Assembly: GCA_902800715.1 (NCBI GenBank)
Contig: CADCFN010000017.1
Coordinates: 1 to 51,853 of the forward strand
DNA length: 51,853 nt
Direction: 5' to 3'
From: an uncultured Bacteroidales bacterium
GTDB taxonomy: Bacteria; Bacteroidota; Bacteroidia; Bacteroidales; Muribaculaceae
Below are positions 7,715 to 16,620 of this stretch, piece after piece (position 1 is the stretch's first letter; every line of letters begins with the position of its first letter). Position numbers and translations under genes: made by a program. Under the pieces are notes generated by a model that did no database searches, was not told the DNA's origin, and saw only the letters and a list, made by a program, of their open reading frames with translations.

Positions 7715-8665
7715 TTATTTTTCTTGTGTCTTTGAGGATATCCAATCTTTTAGTTTAACAGTTTGAATTCCATTTTTTGCTAAGTGCTTAGAAAACTCAT
7801 TAGCACCCCAAATGTTCAAATGATGTACGTCACGACGGCATAACGAATCATCAGAGAATTCAAAGTTTTCATAATCGGCAACCAACAGCTCTGGGTCATA
7901 GTCTCTCATGACTTCACAAAACGTATCATAAGGGAGCCATCTGTCATAGTGATATAGTGGAGTGAATAATAATACGGGGACGACATGATGACTCTTGCAA
8001 ATACTGATAGCCATTTGCACATACTTATGTTTTTTTGCATTTTTTTCTAGAATTTCTTGCTTAGTATATACATTCCCGCCGTGGATTTCAGTGATACTAT
8101 CATACCATGCAATACTCCAATTCTTTGAAGAATTATTAAGATGATGGGCTGTGTCGGAATGGAAATGAAATCCATAGTCCATGATTGATGAACGATTTCT
8201 TAAGATTTCTTCCCAGTCAGTATTTAATATAGCTGCATAAAAGTTCGCATGTTTAAATAGGTATCCATAATCTTTCATATCTCTTTTGAACCATATAAAC
8301 GGGAGTTTGTCGCGTATGTCTTGCATTTTTAGGGCGGCATCAACTCTTGGCTTGGGCAAATACATATACCTTCCATGACTGATATACACCGTATCAATCT
8401 GTGGGTTTTCTTCTAATAATTTAGATAGTATTGGAGCTAAATAATCAAAGCCTGTTCCGTCTCTAGAAATATTCTGAAGTCCTGCAATCAGCGTATCATT
8501 CACAGACCCCTGCGTAGTAGAAGGACCAATTGCAATTAAATGAATATCATCAGGCAATCGAAAACTTGTGTGATCAATTTTTCTTACTCCCATCCATGTG
8601 AAGAAGCACAAGATAGTTGCCGCAACTAAACCAACTATAATGATATTTAACAAGAACTTGCGCAT
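7715..8665 (-). CDS. SGNH-like membrane-anchored O-acyltransferase partner (DltD/AlgJ-type role)
   Basis: 316 residues with one N-terminal membrane helix (about 4-25) and an extracytoplasmic domain. Catalytic-type motifs are a serine at 49 in AIGPSTTQG, just after the first strand, and D279-x2-H282 in RRDVHHLN near the C terminus. It starts 3 bp after the stop of the MBOAT gene, and such pairs act together: the MBOAT protein passes an acyl group across the membrane and the SGNH-like partner transfers it to a surface glycan. The target is unknown. The DNA is clearly AT-richer than luxS or ileS, with frequent AAA, ATA and TTA codons, which suggests separate origin. Confidence 0.75.
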   Translation of the reverse strand: MRKFLLNIIIVGLVAATILCFFTWMGVRKIDHTSFRLPDDIHLIAIGPSTTQGSVNDTLIAGLQNISRDGTGFDYLAPILSKLLEENPQIDTVYISHGRYMYLPKPRVDAALKMQDIRDKLPFIWFKRDMKDYGYLFKHANFYAAILNTDWEEILRNRSSIMDYGFHFHSDTAHHLNNSSKNWSIAWYDSITEIHGGNVYTKQEILEKNAKKHKYVQMAISICKSHHVVPVLLFTPLYHYDRWLPYDTFCEVMRDYDPELLVADYENFEFSDDSLCRRDVHHLNIWGANEFSKHLAKNGIQTVKLKDWISSKTQEK

Positions 8666-8668
8666 GAC

Positions 8669-10093
8669 TTAGAACTGAAAATAAATAAATTGACCACCTT
8701 CAAACACGCCAAAACATCCAATACATAGTAACAGGAATAGTGGCCAGAGGTAATTTGTGGCCAAACGATTTTCATATTTTTTTAGCGCATTTGGATAAAA
8801 CTCTTCAATGAACTCTTTGACAAATACAATACCTGTTACAATGCCGATAGATGAAACTGCTACCTTAATATCAATCAAAGAAGTTCCGGATGGAGATACC
8901 ATTTGAGTGAAAGCTTTATAAGCATCACTAATAGAGTCTGCTCTAAAAAGCACCCAAGCGAGGTTTACAATAAGCAAGGTGACAACAATGTGTGTTGCCT
9001 TCCTCATTGATTGCCATTCTTTCTTGTTATAACCCATTGCGCGTTCAATGCAGAGAATAATGCCATGCAAAAAGCCCCATAAGATATATGTCCAATTGGC
9101 ACCATGCCACAGACCGCTAATTCCAAATGTAATAAGCAGGTTTCTGTACGTCTTCCGCTTCGTCGTTCTGCTGCCTCCCAATGAAAAATAAACGTAATCT
9201 CGCAACCATGTGCTTAATGATATATGCCACCTTCTCCAAAAATCAGTTATAGAGACAGCGAAGTATGGTCTTCTGAAATTATCATGCAGAGAAAAACCTA
9301 AAATTCTGGCACAGCCAATGGCGATGAATGTGTAGCCTGCAAAGTCGCCATATATTTGCAAAGTGAACATGAAAGAGGCCACGAGCGTACTATACCCTTC
9401 ATGACTATCCAAACTGTTGAAAACCCGATCAACATATAATGCTGCTTGGTCTGCCAGGCAGAGTTTCATAAAATAGCCCCAAAGCATGAGTTTGAAACCC
9501 GACATTGCAAAATCGTAATTGAACGAATGGTCCTCTTTAAACTGTTTCAACAGATTCGTGCTTCGCTCAATAGGACCAGCAACTAACTGGGGAAAGAAGC
9601 TTACAAATAAGGCATAGGTGAAGAAATTCTTTTCAGGCTTAACATCTCCTCGATACACATCAATAGAATAGCCCAAAGCTTGAAATATATAAAACGAGAT
9701 ACCAACAGGTAAAAGCAAATCTAAACCAGGTATGTTCATTGAAATACCCAATAAAGACATGATACTTGCGATTGTATCCGTTACAAAACCATAATACTTG
9801 TAGAAGAACAGTATTAATAAATTTAGGGCAATACCAGACCCAAGGCAGAATTTCTTTTTTCCCTGAGATTTACAACGGTCGATTACTAAAGCCGCTCCGT
9901 AAGTGACAACAGTACTTAGAAGAAGTAATAATGCGTACTTGGGTTGCCAACACATATAAAAATAGTAACTTCCTATCAGGAGCAGAGCGTTCCTCAGAGT
10001 CAGAGACTTTTCCCTTCCAATTGCTCTGATTGTCCAATACAGGAAACAAATCAAAGGAAAAAATATAAGAAATGCAAATGAATTGAATAACAT
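8669..10093 (-). CDS. MBOAT family membrane O-acyltransferase (AlgI/DltB/PatA-like), AT-rich copy
   Basis: 474 residues, about ten or more hydrophobic helices. Family landmarks are LLPVGISFYIFQALGYSIDVYRG (129-149), the invariant region WRRWHISLSTWLRDYVYFSLGG (H290) and the catalytic histidine H330 in GLWHGANW. These proteins move acyl groups, usually acetyl, from cytoplasmic donors to extracytoplasmic polymers such as alginate, peptidoglycan or capsule. It is the first gene of a two-gene operon with the SGNH-like partner, with a promoter at 10156-10163. It differs strongly in base composition and sequence from the second MBOAT gene at 37200-38675. Confidence 0.93.
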   Translation of the reverse strand: MLFNSFAFLIFFPLICFLYWTIRAIGREKSLTLRNALLLIGSYYFYMCWQPKYALLLLLSTVVTYGAALVIDRCKSQGKKKFCLGSGIALNLLILFFYKYYGFVTDTIASIMSLLGISMNIPGLDLLLPVGISFYIFQALGYSIDVYRGDVKPEKNFFTYALFVSFFPQLVAGPIERSTNLLKQFKEDHSFNYDFAMSGFKLMLWGYFMKLCLADQAALYVDRVFNSLDSHEGYSTLVASFMFTLQIYGDFAGYTFIAIGCARILGFSLHDNFRRPYFAVSITDFWRRWHISLSTWLRDYVYFSLGGSRTTKRKTYRNLLITFGISGLWHGANWTYILWGFLHGIILCIERAMGYNKKEWQSMRKATHIVVTLLIVNLAWVLFRADSISDAYKAFTQMVSPSGTSLIDIKVAVSSIGIVTGIVFVKEFIEEFYPNALKKYENRLATNYLWPLFLLLCIGCFGVFEGGQFIYFQF

Positions 10094-10155
10094 GATTGTT
10101 TGCAGTATTCTTGTTCTGACAACTACGCTGAGTGATTTGGTTTTATTTTGGGGTA

Positions 10156-10163
10156 CAAAGTTA
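10156..10163 (-). promoter_or_regulatory. -7 promoter motif for the AT-rich MBOAT operon
   Basis: TAACTTTG on the minus strand, 63 bp upstream of the ATG at 10093. Confidence 0.55.
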
Positions 10164-10368
10164 ATAAAAAAATATTAGGGCGGACAACAATAATTTGAAT
10201 CCTTTAACAGTCTGGGGCTTACATAACGAAGCCCATGGGCTAACGGCTGTTGCAGTTGGTCAAAAAATTACATCAAAAGAAGCATCCCTATTTTGCCCAA
10301 TTTTGGGAAAAAATGAGCGCTCCAATCAGCATTTTATTAACAATGTTTTCCAATCCAATTAATTTCAC
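10164..10368. other. Spacer between the divergent MBOAT operon and ileS
   Basis: AT-rich and without a gene. A short imperfect hairpin (GGGCTT / AAGCCC near 10214-10233) is the only structure seen between the two promoters. Confidence 0.4.
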
Positions 10369-10376
10369 TACCTTTG
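10369..10376 (+). promoter_or_regulatory. -7 promoter motif for ileS
   Basis: TACCTTTG, 33 bp before the ileS ATG. Confidence 0.7.
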
Positions 10377-10408
10377 CACCCAAATTTCGTAATGTACATT
10401 ATTAAAAA

Positions 10409-13400
10409 ATGAAAAAATTCAACGAGTACAACGGGTTTAACCTGTCTGATATCAACAAGGATGTCCTGCAGTTGTGGGACAATGAAGATGTGTTCGGTCG
10501 CAGTATCCGCGAGCGCGAAGGCGCGCCTGCCTATGTGTTCTATGAAGGACCTCCCAGCGCTAACGGTATGCCTGGCATCCACCATGTGATGGCACGCACG
10601 ATTAAGGACATCTTCTGCCGCTACAAGACGATGCAGGGCTACAAGGTGCCGCGCAAGGCCGGTTGGGACACCCACGGTCTGCCTGTGGAACTTGGTGTGG
10701 AGAAGGCTCTGGGCATCACCAAGGAGGATATCGGCAAGAAAATCTCGGTTGACGAATACAACGCCACCTGCCGCAAGGAGGTGATGAAATACACCCGCGA
10801 GTGGGAAGACCTGACCCATCGCATGGGCTACTGGGTGGATATGAAACACCCTTACATCACGTACAAGAACAGCTATATCGAGAGCCTGTGGTGGCTCCTC
10901 AAGCAGCTCTATAACAAGGGTCTGCTCTACAAGGGTTACACCATCCAGCCTTACTCGCCCGCTGCAGGTACCGGACTGAGCTCCCACGAGCTGAACCTGC
11001 CGGGCTGCTACCGTGACGTCAAGGACCAGACCGTGACCGCCCAGTTCACCGTGTTGAGCGGTGACGAGCATCCCGTAATTAAGAAGATTCATGAGGCTGC
11101 TGATGCCGGCTTCAACGACACCTATGTGCTGGCATGGACGACCACCCCGTGGACCCTGCCGAGCAACACCGCCCTGTGTGTGGGCAACAAGATTGACTAT
11201 GTCGCTGTCGAGAGCTTCAACCCCTACACGGGCAAGCCCGCTGTCTATCTGCTCGCCGAGGCACGTGTCGAGGCTTATTTCAAGACTGACGGCAAGGACC
11301 AGCCGCTGGAGTACAATGCCGGCGACAAGGTGGTGCCCTGGAAGGTTATCGCCTCGTTCAAGGGTCAGGACTTGCTCGAGTTGCGCTATGCACAGCTGTT
11401 CCCCTGGGTGAAGCCCGTAGACAAGGTGGACGGCAAGGTCGTGGGCAACGACAACGGTTTCCGTGTCATCCCTGGTGATTATGTGACCACCGAGGACGGT
11501 ACCGGTATCGTACACATTGCGCCCACCTTTGGCGCCGACGATGCCCGCGTAGCCAAGGCTGCAGGCATCCCCGCCCTGTACATGATTAACAAGAAGATGG
11601 AGACCCGCCCCATGGTGGACCTCACCGGTAAATACTACCTCATCGAGGACCTTGACGAGGAATTTGTCAAGAACTTCGTCAACGTGGAGCTTTACAAGGA
11701 GTATGCAGGACGTTGGGTAAAGAATGCCTACGATCCCAAGTACACCGTGGGAGGCAAGTTCTACGAGGTCGAAGCCAACAAGGACGAGGACCTGAACATC
11801 TACATCTGCATCCGCATGAAGCAGGAAGGCACCGCCTTCAAGATGGAGAAGCACACCCACAACTATCCCCATTGCTGGCGCACCGACAAGCCCGTGCTCT
11901 ACTACCCGCTCGACAGCTGGTTCATCCGTGACACGGCTTGCCGCGACCGCATGATTGAGCTTAACCACACCATCAACTGGAAACCCGAGCACACTGGCAG
12001 CGGACGCTTTGGCAAGTGGTTGGAGAACCTCAACGACTGGAACCTGAGCCGCAGCCGCTACTGGGGCACCCCGCTGCCCATCTGGCGCAACGACGACGGT
12101 GAGGAGAAGTGCATCGGCAGCATCGAGGAACTCTACAACGAAATCGAGAAAGCCGTAGCTGCTGGCGTGATGACCTCCAATCCCTACAAGGACAAGGGCT
12201 TCATCCCCGGCGACTACAGCGAGGAGAACTACGATAAGATTGACATCCACCGCCCTTATGTTGACAACATCATCCTGGTGAGCGACAGCGGCAAGCCCAT
12301 GAAGCGTGAGCTTGACCTCATCGACGTGTGGTTTGATAGCGGTGCCATGCCCTATGCACAGCTGCACTACCCGTTTGAGAACAAAGAAGCTGTGGACAAC
12401 AATGGTTTCTTCCCCGCTGATTTCATTGCCGAGGGTGTGGACCAGACGCGCGGTTGGTTCTTCACGCTGCACGCCATCGCCACGATGGTATTTGACAGTG
12501 TGGCCTACAAGAATGTCATCTCTAACGGTCTGGTGCTCGACAAAGTCGGTGCCAAGATGAGCAAGCGTCTGGGTAATGGCGTTGATCCCTTTGGTGCCAT
12601 CGAGACCTACGGTAGCGACCCCCTGCGCTGGTACATGATCAGCAACTCGTCGCCCTGGGACAACCTCAAGTTTGACCACGAGGGCGTCATCGAAGTATCC
12701 CGCAAGTTCTTCGGTACCCTGTACAACACCTATTCGTTCTTTGCCCTGTATGCCAACGTGGACGGTTTCGACCCTGAGGCTCCTCAGGTGCCCCTCGCTG
12801 AGCGTCCCGAGATTGACCGTTGGATTATCTCGTTGTTGAACACCCTTATCGCCACCGTACAGGCCGATTTGGATGACTACGAGCCCACTCGCGCTACCCG
12901 TGCCATCAGCACTTTCGTCAGCGACCACCTGAGCAACTGGTACGTTCGCCTGAACCGCAAGCGCTTCTGGGGCGGCGAGATGACACAGGACAAACTGGCT
13001 GCCTATCAGACGCTCTATCAGTGCCTCAAGACCGTGGCTTTGCTCATGGCTCCCGTGGCTCCCTTCTACAGCGACCGCCTGTACCGCGACCTCACCCACA
13101 GCGTGGATTCGGTACACCTCGCCCACTTCCCCAAGAGCGATGAGAGCGTTATCGACAAGCAGCTCGAGAAACGCATGCAGGCTGCCCAGGACATCACCTC
13201 GATGGTGCTGTCGCTGCGCCGCAAGCAGAACCTCAAGGTGCGTCAACCGCTGCAGGCCATCATGATTCCCGTCATGGACGACAGCCAGCGTGCCGATATC
13301 GAGGCCGTCGCCGACCTGATTCGCAACGAGGTCAACGTCAAGGAAATCAAGCTCGTGGGCAACGATGCTGGCATTCTTATCAAGCGCGTGAAGCCCGACT

Positions 13401-13903
13401 TCAAGAAACTCGGCCCGAAGTATGGCAAGGTGATGAAGGCGCTCGCCGCCAAGATTACCGGACTGTCACAGCCCGAAATCGCACAGTTCGAGAAGGACGG
13501 TAAGATTGCTATTGACCTCGACGAACAGCAAGCCGAAGTGGAACTTGGCGACGTCGAAATCATCAGCGAGGACATCCCCGGCTGGCTCGTCGCCAACGAG
13601 GGTAACCTGACCGTGGCACTCGACATCACTGTGACCGAAGAACTGCGTCAGGAAGGTATCGCCCGCGAACTGGTGAACCGCATCCAGAACGTGCGCAAGA
13701 GCAAGAACTTTGACATCACCGACAAGATTAACGTCACCATCGCTTCCGATGAGCGCACCGACGATGCTGTCAAGGCATTCGGTGACTACATTGCCCATCA
13801 GGTGCTTGCCAACAGCGTCACAGTGGCTCCCGTCGACCCCGCAACAGCTGTCGAGCTGGATATGGACGGTTGGATGCTGCCCGTCAATGTTGAGAAAATT
13901 TAA
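10409..13903 (+). CDS. ileS: Isoleucyl-tRNA synthetase
   Basis: 1164 residues. It charges tRNA-Ile and edits valine. The class I nucleotide site is GIHH at 56-59 (in SANGMPGIHHVMART), where most class I enzymes have HIGH, so the first and third residues are exchanged. The KMSKR loop is canonical at 716-720 (AKMSKRLGN). The editing insert is about 200-430 (for example AWTTTPWTLPSNTA and EDGTGIVHIAPTFGADD), and the anticodon-binding region begins near 800. Length and GIHH fit the type 2, eukaryote-like IleRS group, which is generally mupirocin-resistant. It has its own promoter, and a hairpin with T's after the stop separates it from the dksA-like gene. Confidence 0.98.
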   Translation: MKKFNEYNGFNLSDINKDVLQLWDNEDVFGRSIREREGAPAYVFYEGPPSANGMPGIHHVMARTIKDIFCRYKTMQGYKVPRKAGWDTHGLPVELGVEKALGITKEDIGKKISVDEYNATCRKEVMKYTREWEDLTHRMGYWVDMKHPYITYKNSYIESLWWLLKQLYNKGLLYKGYTIQPYSPAAGTGLSSHELNLPGCYRDVKDQTVTAQFTVLSGDEHPVIKKIHEAADAGFNDTYVLAWTTTPWTLPSNTALCVGNKIDYVAVESFNPYTGKPAVYLLAEARVEAYFKTDGKDQPLEYNAGDKVVPWKVIASFKGQDLLELRYAQLFPWVKPVDKVDGKVVGNDNGFRVIPGDYVTTEDGTGIVHIAPTFGADDARVAKAAGIPALYMINKKMETRPMVDLTGKYYLIEDLDEEFVKNFVNVELYKEYAGRWVKNAYDPKYTVGGKFYEVEANKDEDLNIYICIRMKQEGTAFKMEKHTHNYPHCWRTDKPVLYYPLDSWFIRDTACRDRMIELNHTINWKPEHTGSGRFGKWLENLNDWNLSRSRYWGTPLPIWRNDDGEEKCIGSIEELYNEIEKAVAAGVMTSNPYKDKGFIPGDYSEENYDKIDIHRPYVDNIILVSDSGKPMKRELDLIDVWFDSGAMPYAQLHYPFENKEAVDNNGFFPADFIAEGVDQTRGWFFTLHAIATMVFDSVAYKNVISNGLVLDKVGAKMSKRLGNGVDPFGAIETYGSDPLRWYMISNSSPWDNLKFDHEGVIEVSRKFFGTLYNTYSFFALYANVDGFDPEAPQVPLAERPEIDRWIISLLNTLIATVQADLDDYEPTRATRAISTFVSDHLSNWYVRLNRKRFWGGEMTQDKLAAYQTLYQCLKTVALLMAPVAPFYSDRLYRDLTHSVDSVHLAHFPKSDESVIDKQLEKRMQAAQDITSMVLSLRRKQNLKVRQPLQAIMIPVMDDSQRADIEAVADLIRNEVNVKEIKLVGNDAGILIKRVKPDFKKLGPKYGKVMKALAAKITGLSQPEIAQFEKDGKIAIDLDEQQAEVELGDVEIISEDIPGWLVANEGNLTVALDITVTEELRQEGIARELVNRIQNVRKSKNFDITDKINVTIASDERTDDAVKAFGDYIAHQVLANSVTVAPVDPATAVELDMDGWMLPVNVEKI

Positions 13904-13915
13904 ACAATGATATGT

Positions 13916-13949
13916 GGAGTTTAGGGATGAAGGTCCCTAAACTCCTTTT
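13916..13949 (+). terminator. Terminator-like hairpin between ileS and the dksA-like gene
   Basis: Perfect 12-bp stem GGAGTTTAGGGA (13916-13927) with TCCCTAAACTCC (13934-13945), 6-nt loop, followed by TTTTA. It starts 12 bp after the ileS stop and ends 17 bp before the next ATG, so it could terminate partly or set the ratio of ileS to the downstream run. Confidence 0.75.
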
Positions 13950-13965
13950 AAACTCTAAACTTACA

Positions 13966-14352
13966 ATGGCTACAAAGCAAGAAAAGACCAGGTACAGCGA
14001 CGAGGAATTGCAGGAGTTCAAGGAACTCATCCTGGCAAAAATAGAGCAGGCTCAGGAGAATTACGAGCGCCTTAAGGACACCATCATGGTGGACGAGTCC
14101 AATCCCACCTTCAAGCTCATGGAGGAGGGCGCATCAACCCTGCAGAAGGAAATTTCCAGCCAGCAGGCCCAGCGTCAGCATGACTTTATACGCAAACTCG
14201 AAGCCGCACTCGTGCGCATCGAGAACAAGACCTATGGCGTGTGCCGCATCACAGGAAAGCTCATCCCCAAGGAGCGTCTCCTTGCTGTGCCCCACACTAC
14301 GTTGTCCCTTGAGGGCAAGGAGATTGAGGCGCGCAACAAGAAGAATCGTTGA
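13966..14352 (+). CDS. DksA/TraR family transcription factor-like protein
   Basis: 128 residues from MATKQEKTRYSDEELQEFKELIL. An earlier in-frame start at 13912 would run through the terminator stem, so the ATG at 13966 is preferred. The N-terminal coiled coil (about 10-85, rich in E, K and Q) and the C-terminal globular part YGVCRITGKLIPKERLLAVPHTTLS match the Bacteroidetes DksA/TraR family, which acts in the RNA polymerase secondary channel. Only one cysteine of the usual four-cysteine zinc finger remains, so it should not bind zinc in the classic way. lspA follows 22 bp downstream. Confidence 0.85.
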   Translation: MATKQEKTRYSDEELQEFKELILAKIEQAQENYERLKDTIMVDESNPTFKLMEEGASTLQKEISSQQAQRQHDFIRKLEAALVRIENKTYGVCRITGKLIPKERLLAVPHTTLSLEGKEIEARNKKNR

Positions 14353-14374
14353 TGCGTGAGAGAAAGCTTGTCTG

Positions 14375-15088
14375 ATGAAAATTTCTAATGGCAAACTTGC
14401 AGCGCTGATTATCGCGCTGATTATTGTCATCGACCAAGCTGTCAAAATCTGGGTAAAGACCCACTTCTACTATGGTGAAGAAGTGGAGGTGACTTCCTGG
14501 TTCAAACTTCTCTTCATCGAGAACAACGGCATGGCCTTTGGCATGGAGTTGGGCAGCAAACTGCTGCTCACGATTTTCCGTATCATCGCTTCGGCAGCAT
14601 TCATCTACTACCTGTGGCGGCTGCGCAACCGCACGGATATTCCCAAGGGCTATGTCGCCTGTATCGCATTGATTACGGCAGGCGCCCTGGGTAACGTCAT
14701 CGATTGCATCGCCTATGGCTTGATTTTCAACAGTCCCATACCGCCCCAAGTGGCACAGCTTTTCCCGCCCGACGGCGGTTACGCCAGCCTGTTCAACGGC
14801 AGGGTGGTGGACATGCTCTATTTCCCGCTGTGTGAATGGAACTGGCCCGATTGGATGCCATGGATTGGCGGGAATCACTTCGTGTTTTTCCAGCCCATCT
14901 TCAACATCGCCGATGCTGCCCTCAGTGTGAGCGTCTTCGTGCTCATCCTGTTCTATGCCCGCTACCTTGCAACATTGGGTAAGGAGGGTGAAGAACAGGC
15001 TCCCGTCGAATCAGGCGGCGAACAACCCGCCGAATCCGAGGATTTGCAGCTGGCTGACACTGACGAACCTACTGAACCCCAGGAATAG
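14375..15088 (+). CDS. lspA: Lipoprotein signal peptidase (signal peptidase II)
   Basis: 237 residues, integral inner membrane aspartyl protease that removes signal peptides from prolipoproteins. Four helices are recognisable. Conserved boxes are IVIDQAVKIWV (about 18-28), IENNGMAFGMELG, the first catalytic aspartate in GNVIDCIAYGLIFN, VVDMLYFPL, and the second catalytic aspartate in FNIADAALSVSV. A charged tail rich in E, P and Q follows the last helix and makes it longer than the usual ~160 residues. The gene for a lipoprotein follows after 3 bp. Confidence 0.95.
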   Translation: MKISNGKLAALIIALIIVIDQAVKIWVKTHFYYGEEVEVTSWFKLLFIENNGMAFGMELGSKLLLTIFRIIASAAFIYYLWRLRNRTDIPKGYVACIALITAGALGNVIDCIAYGLIFNSPIPPQVAQLFPPDGGYASLFNGRVVDMLYFPLCEWNWPDWMPWIGGNHFVFFQPIFNIADAALSVSVFVLILFYARYLATLGKEGEEQAPVESGGEQPAESEDLQLADTDEPTEPQE

Positions 15089-15091
15089 CTC

Positions 15092-15982
15092 ATGCGCCAC
15101 GCTCCGCTCCACATATCACTGCTGTTCTTGCTTGTTTTGTCCTTGCTCTCTTGTGACAAGACACCTCGCGGTGTTATCAGCGTGAATGACATGGCAGACC
15201 TGATAGTGGACCTGAAGATAGCCGATGTCTATATCGAGAAGCACCGCGACGAGTTCCCCGACGATTCCAGTAAACTTGTTCTGAAACAGTCCGTGTTCAA
15301 GAAGTATGGCATCACCAGCGAGGATTATGACTCCTCGTTGGTGTGGTATGCCCACAATATGGAAGATTATATCAAGGCGCACGACCAAGCGGTGCTCATT
15401 CTGCAGAAGCGAATGGATAAATTGACCAAGAACGAAGGAAAAGATCAAGTCGATGAGAGCAGGGGCATACCCGGTGAGCCCACTCATGATGCTGTGCCTC
15501 GCGGGGGTGTCACAGGACCGCTGGGCGGCAAGCTCCGTAACTTGTCTGGCAATGATGCCAATTCCGATACCGTCGACCTGTGGATGGGCAGGCGTTGCTA
15601 TGCGCTCAATCAGGGTGCGCGTCGCGGCTTCATCACCTTTGATTTGCCTCATGAGGCGAATTACCAGCCGGGTGACCGCTATGAGCTGGCTTATAAACTT
15701 TGCCGTGGTGACAATGACTTCAAGGTGAGCCTGAATGTGGACTATATCGACGGCACCACTACCCAGATGGCGCGTGCTACCTACGGCGACGGATGGGTAA
15801 CCATCGATGTGCAGAGCGACACCGCACGCCAGGTGCGCCGTGTTTACGGCTATGTGAGCTACAACATCAAGCCGGGCCATGTCGCCTATGTTGACAGCCT
15901 GATGCTGGTGCGTACCCGCTTGAATACTAATAACTATGGTATTATCAATGCGCAGCGCAAGTTTGAGCGCGGCAAGAAGTGA
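15092..15982 (+). CDS. DUF4296 domain lipoprotein
   Basis: 296 residues. The lipobox is LLSC with cysteine 21 as the lipidation site, after a hydrophobic signal sequence, so it is anchored to a membrane facing the periplasm or outside. The N-terminal half (VISVNDMADLIVDLKIADVYIEK ... FKKYGITSEDYDSSLVWYAHNMEDYIKAH) matches DUF4296, which commonly sits beside lspA in Bacteroidetes. The C-terminal half (about 160-296) looks like a beta-rich domain of unknown type. The 3-bp gap after lspA indicates one transcript. The function is unknown; its position suggests an envelope-maintenance role. Confidence 0.85.
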   Translation: MRHAPLHISLLFLLVLSLLSCDKTPRGVISVNDMADLIVDLKIADVYIEKHRDEFPDDSSKLVLKQSVFKKYGITSEDYDSSLVWYAHNMEDYIKAHDQAVLILQKRMDKLTKNEGKDQVDESRGIPGEPTHDAVPRGGVTGPLGGKLRNLSGNDANSDTVDLWMGRRCYALNQGARRGFITFDLPHEANYQPGDRYELAYKLCRGDNDFKVSLNVDYIDGTTTQMARATYGDGWVTIDVQSDTARQVRRVYGYVSYNIKPGHVAYVDSLMLVRTRLNTNNYGIINAQRKFERGKK

Positions 15983-16011
15983 CACACGTTTCATCTCTTT
16001 TTTCCTGAGCC

Positions 16012-16620
16012 ATGCGTAATCTGTACATGCAGCTGTTCCTGACTTTTGCCAAGATCGGTGCCTTCACTTTTGGCGGCGGTTGGGCGATGATCAGTATCAT
16101 TCAGCGCGAGATTGTCGATAAGCACAAGTGGATAGAACTTGAAGAATTCCTGGACCTGCTGGCGGTAGCTCAGTCCATGCCCGGAATCCTTGCCGTGAAC
16201 ATCAGTGTCGTCATCGGGGACCGTCTCAAGGGGCTGAAAGGCAGCATCTGCGCTGCCATCGGCACGATTTTGCCGTCATTTCTCATGATTTTGGCTATCG
16301 CCATATTCCTCACGCCTGACACCATCAAGAACAACCCCGTTGTGAGCCGCATCTTCAAGGGCATCCGTCCCGCCGTGGTCGCCCTCATCATCGCCCCGGT
16401 GCTCACCACCGCTAAGGCTGCCGGCATCAACTGGAAAACGGTAATCATCCCCATTACAGTGGCACTGCTCATCTACAGCAAGATACCTTATATCTCCAAT
16501 CCCATCATCTTCATCGTGATGGGGGCAATCGGGGGATATCTCTATTATCTCCATACGCTGTTAAAGGGGAATAATGGAAACAATAACAGTTTAGACCGAA
16601 AGGAGGCCGCCGATGCTTGA
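16012..16620 (+). CDS. Chromate transporter family protein, first half-size subunit
   Basis: 202 residues with one CHR domain: FAKIGAFTFGGGWAMISIIQREIVD near the N terminus, then QSMPGILAVNISVVIGDRLKG and several hydrophobic helices. Short CHR proteins encoded in pairs form the two halves of what is a single chain in long ChrA proteins. They export chromate in some bacteria; in gut anaerobes the true substrate is uncertain. It overlaps the next gene by 8 bp and lies 29 bp after the DUF4296 gene. Confidence 0.9.
   Translation: MRNLYMQLFLTFAKIGAFTFGGGWAMISIIQREIVDKHKWIELEEFLDLLAVAQSMPGILAVNISVVIGDRLKGLKGSICAAIGTILPSFLMILAIAIFLTPDTIKNNPVVSRIFKGIRPAVVALIIAPVLTTAKAAGINWKTVIIPITVALLIYSKIPYISNPIIFIVMGAIGGYLYYLHTLLKGNNGNNNSLDRKEAADA

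Noticed and set aside
10337-13246. A 969-codon open frame on the minus strand opposite ileS
   Set aside because: It lies fully antisense to a certain ileS gene, its product has only shadow-type composition (H, V, A, L-rich), and it has no family features. It results from codon bias on the real strand. The same applies to the long antisense frames at 1702-3549, 38858-40276 and 41053-42411.
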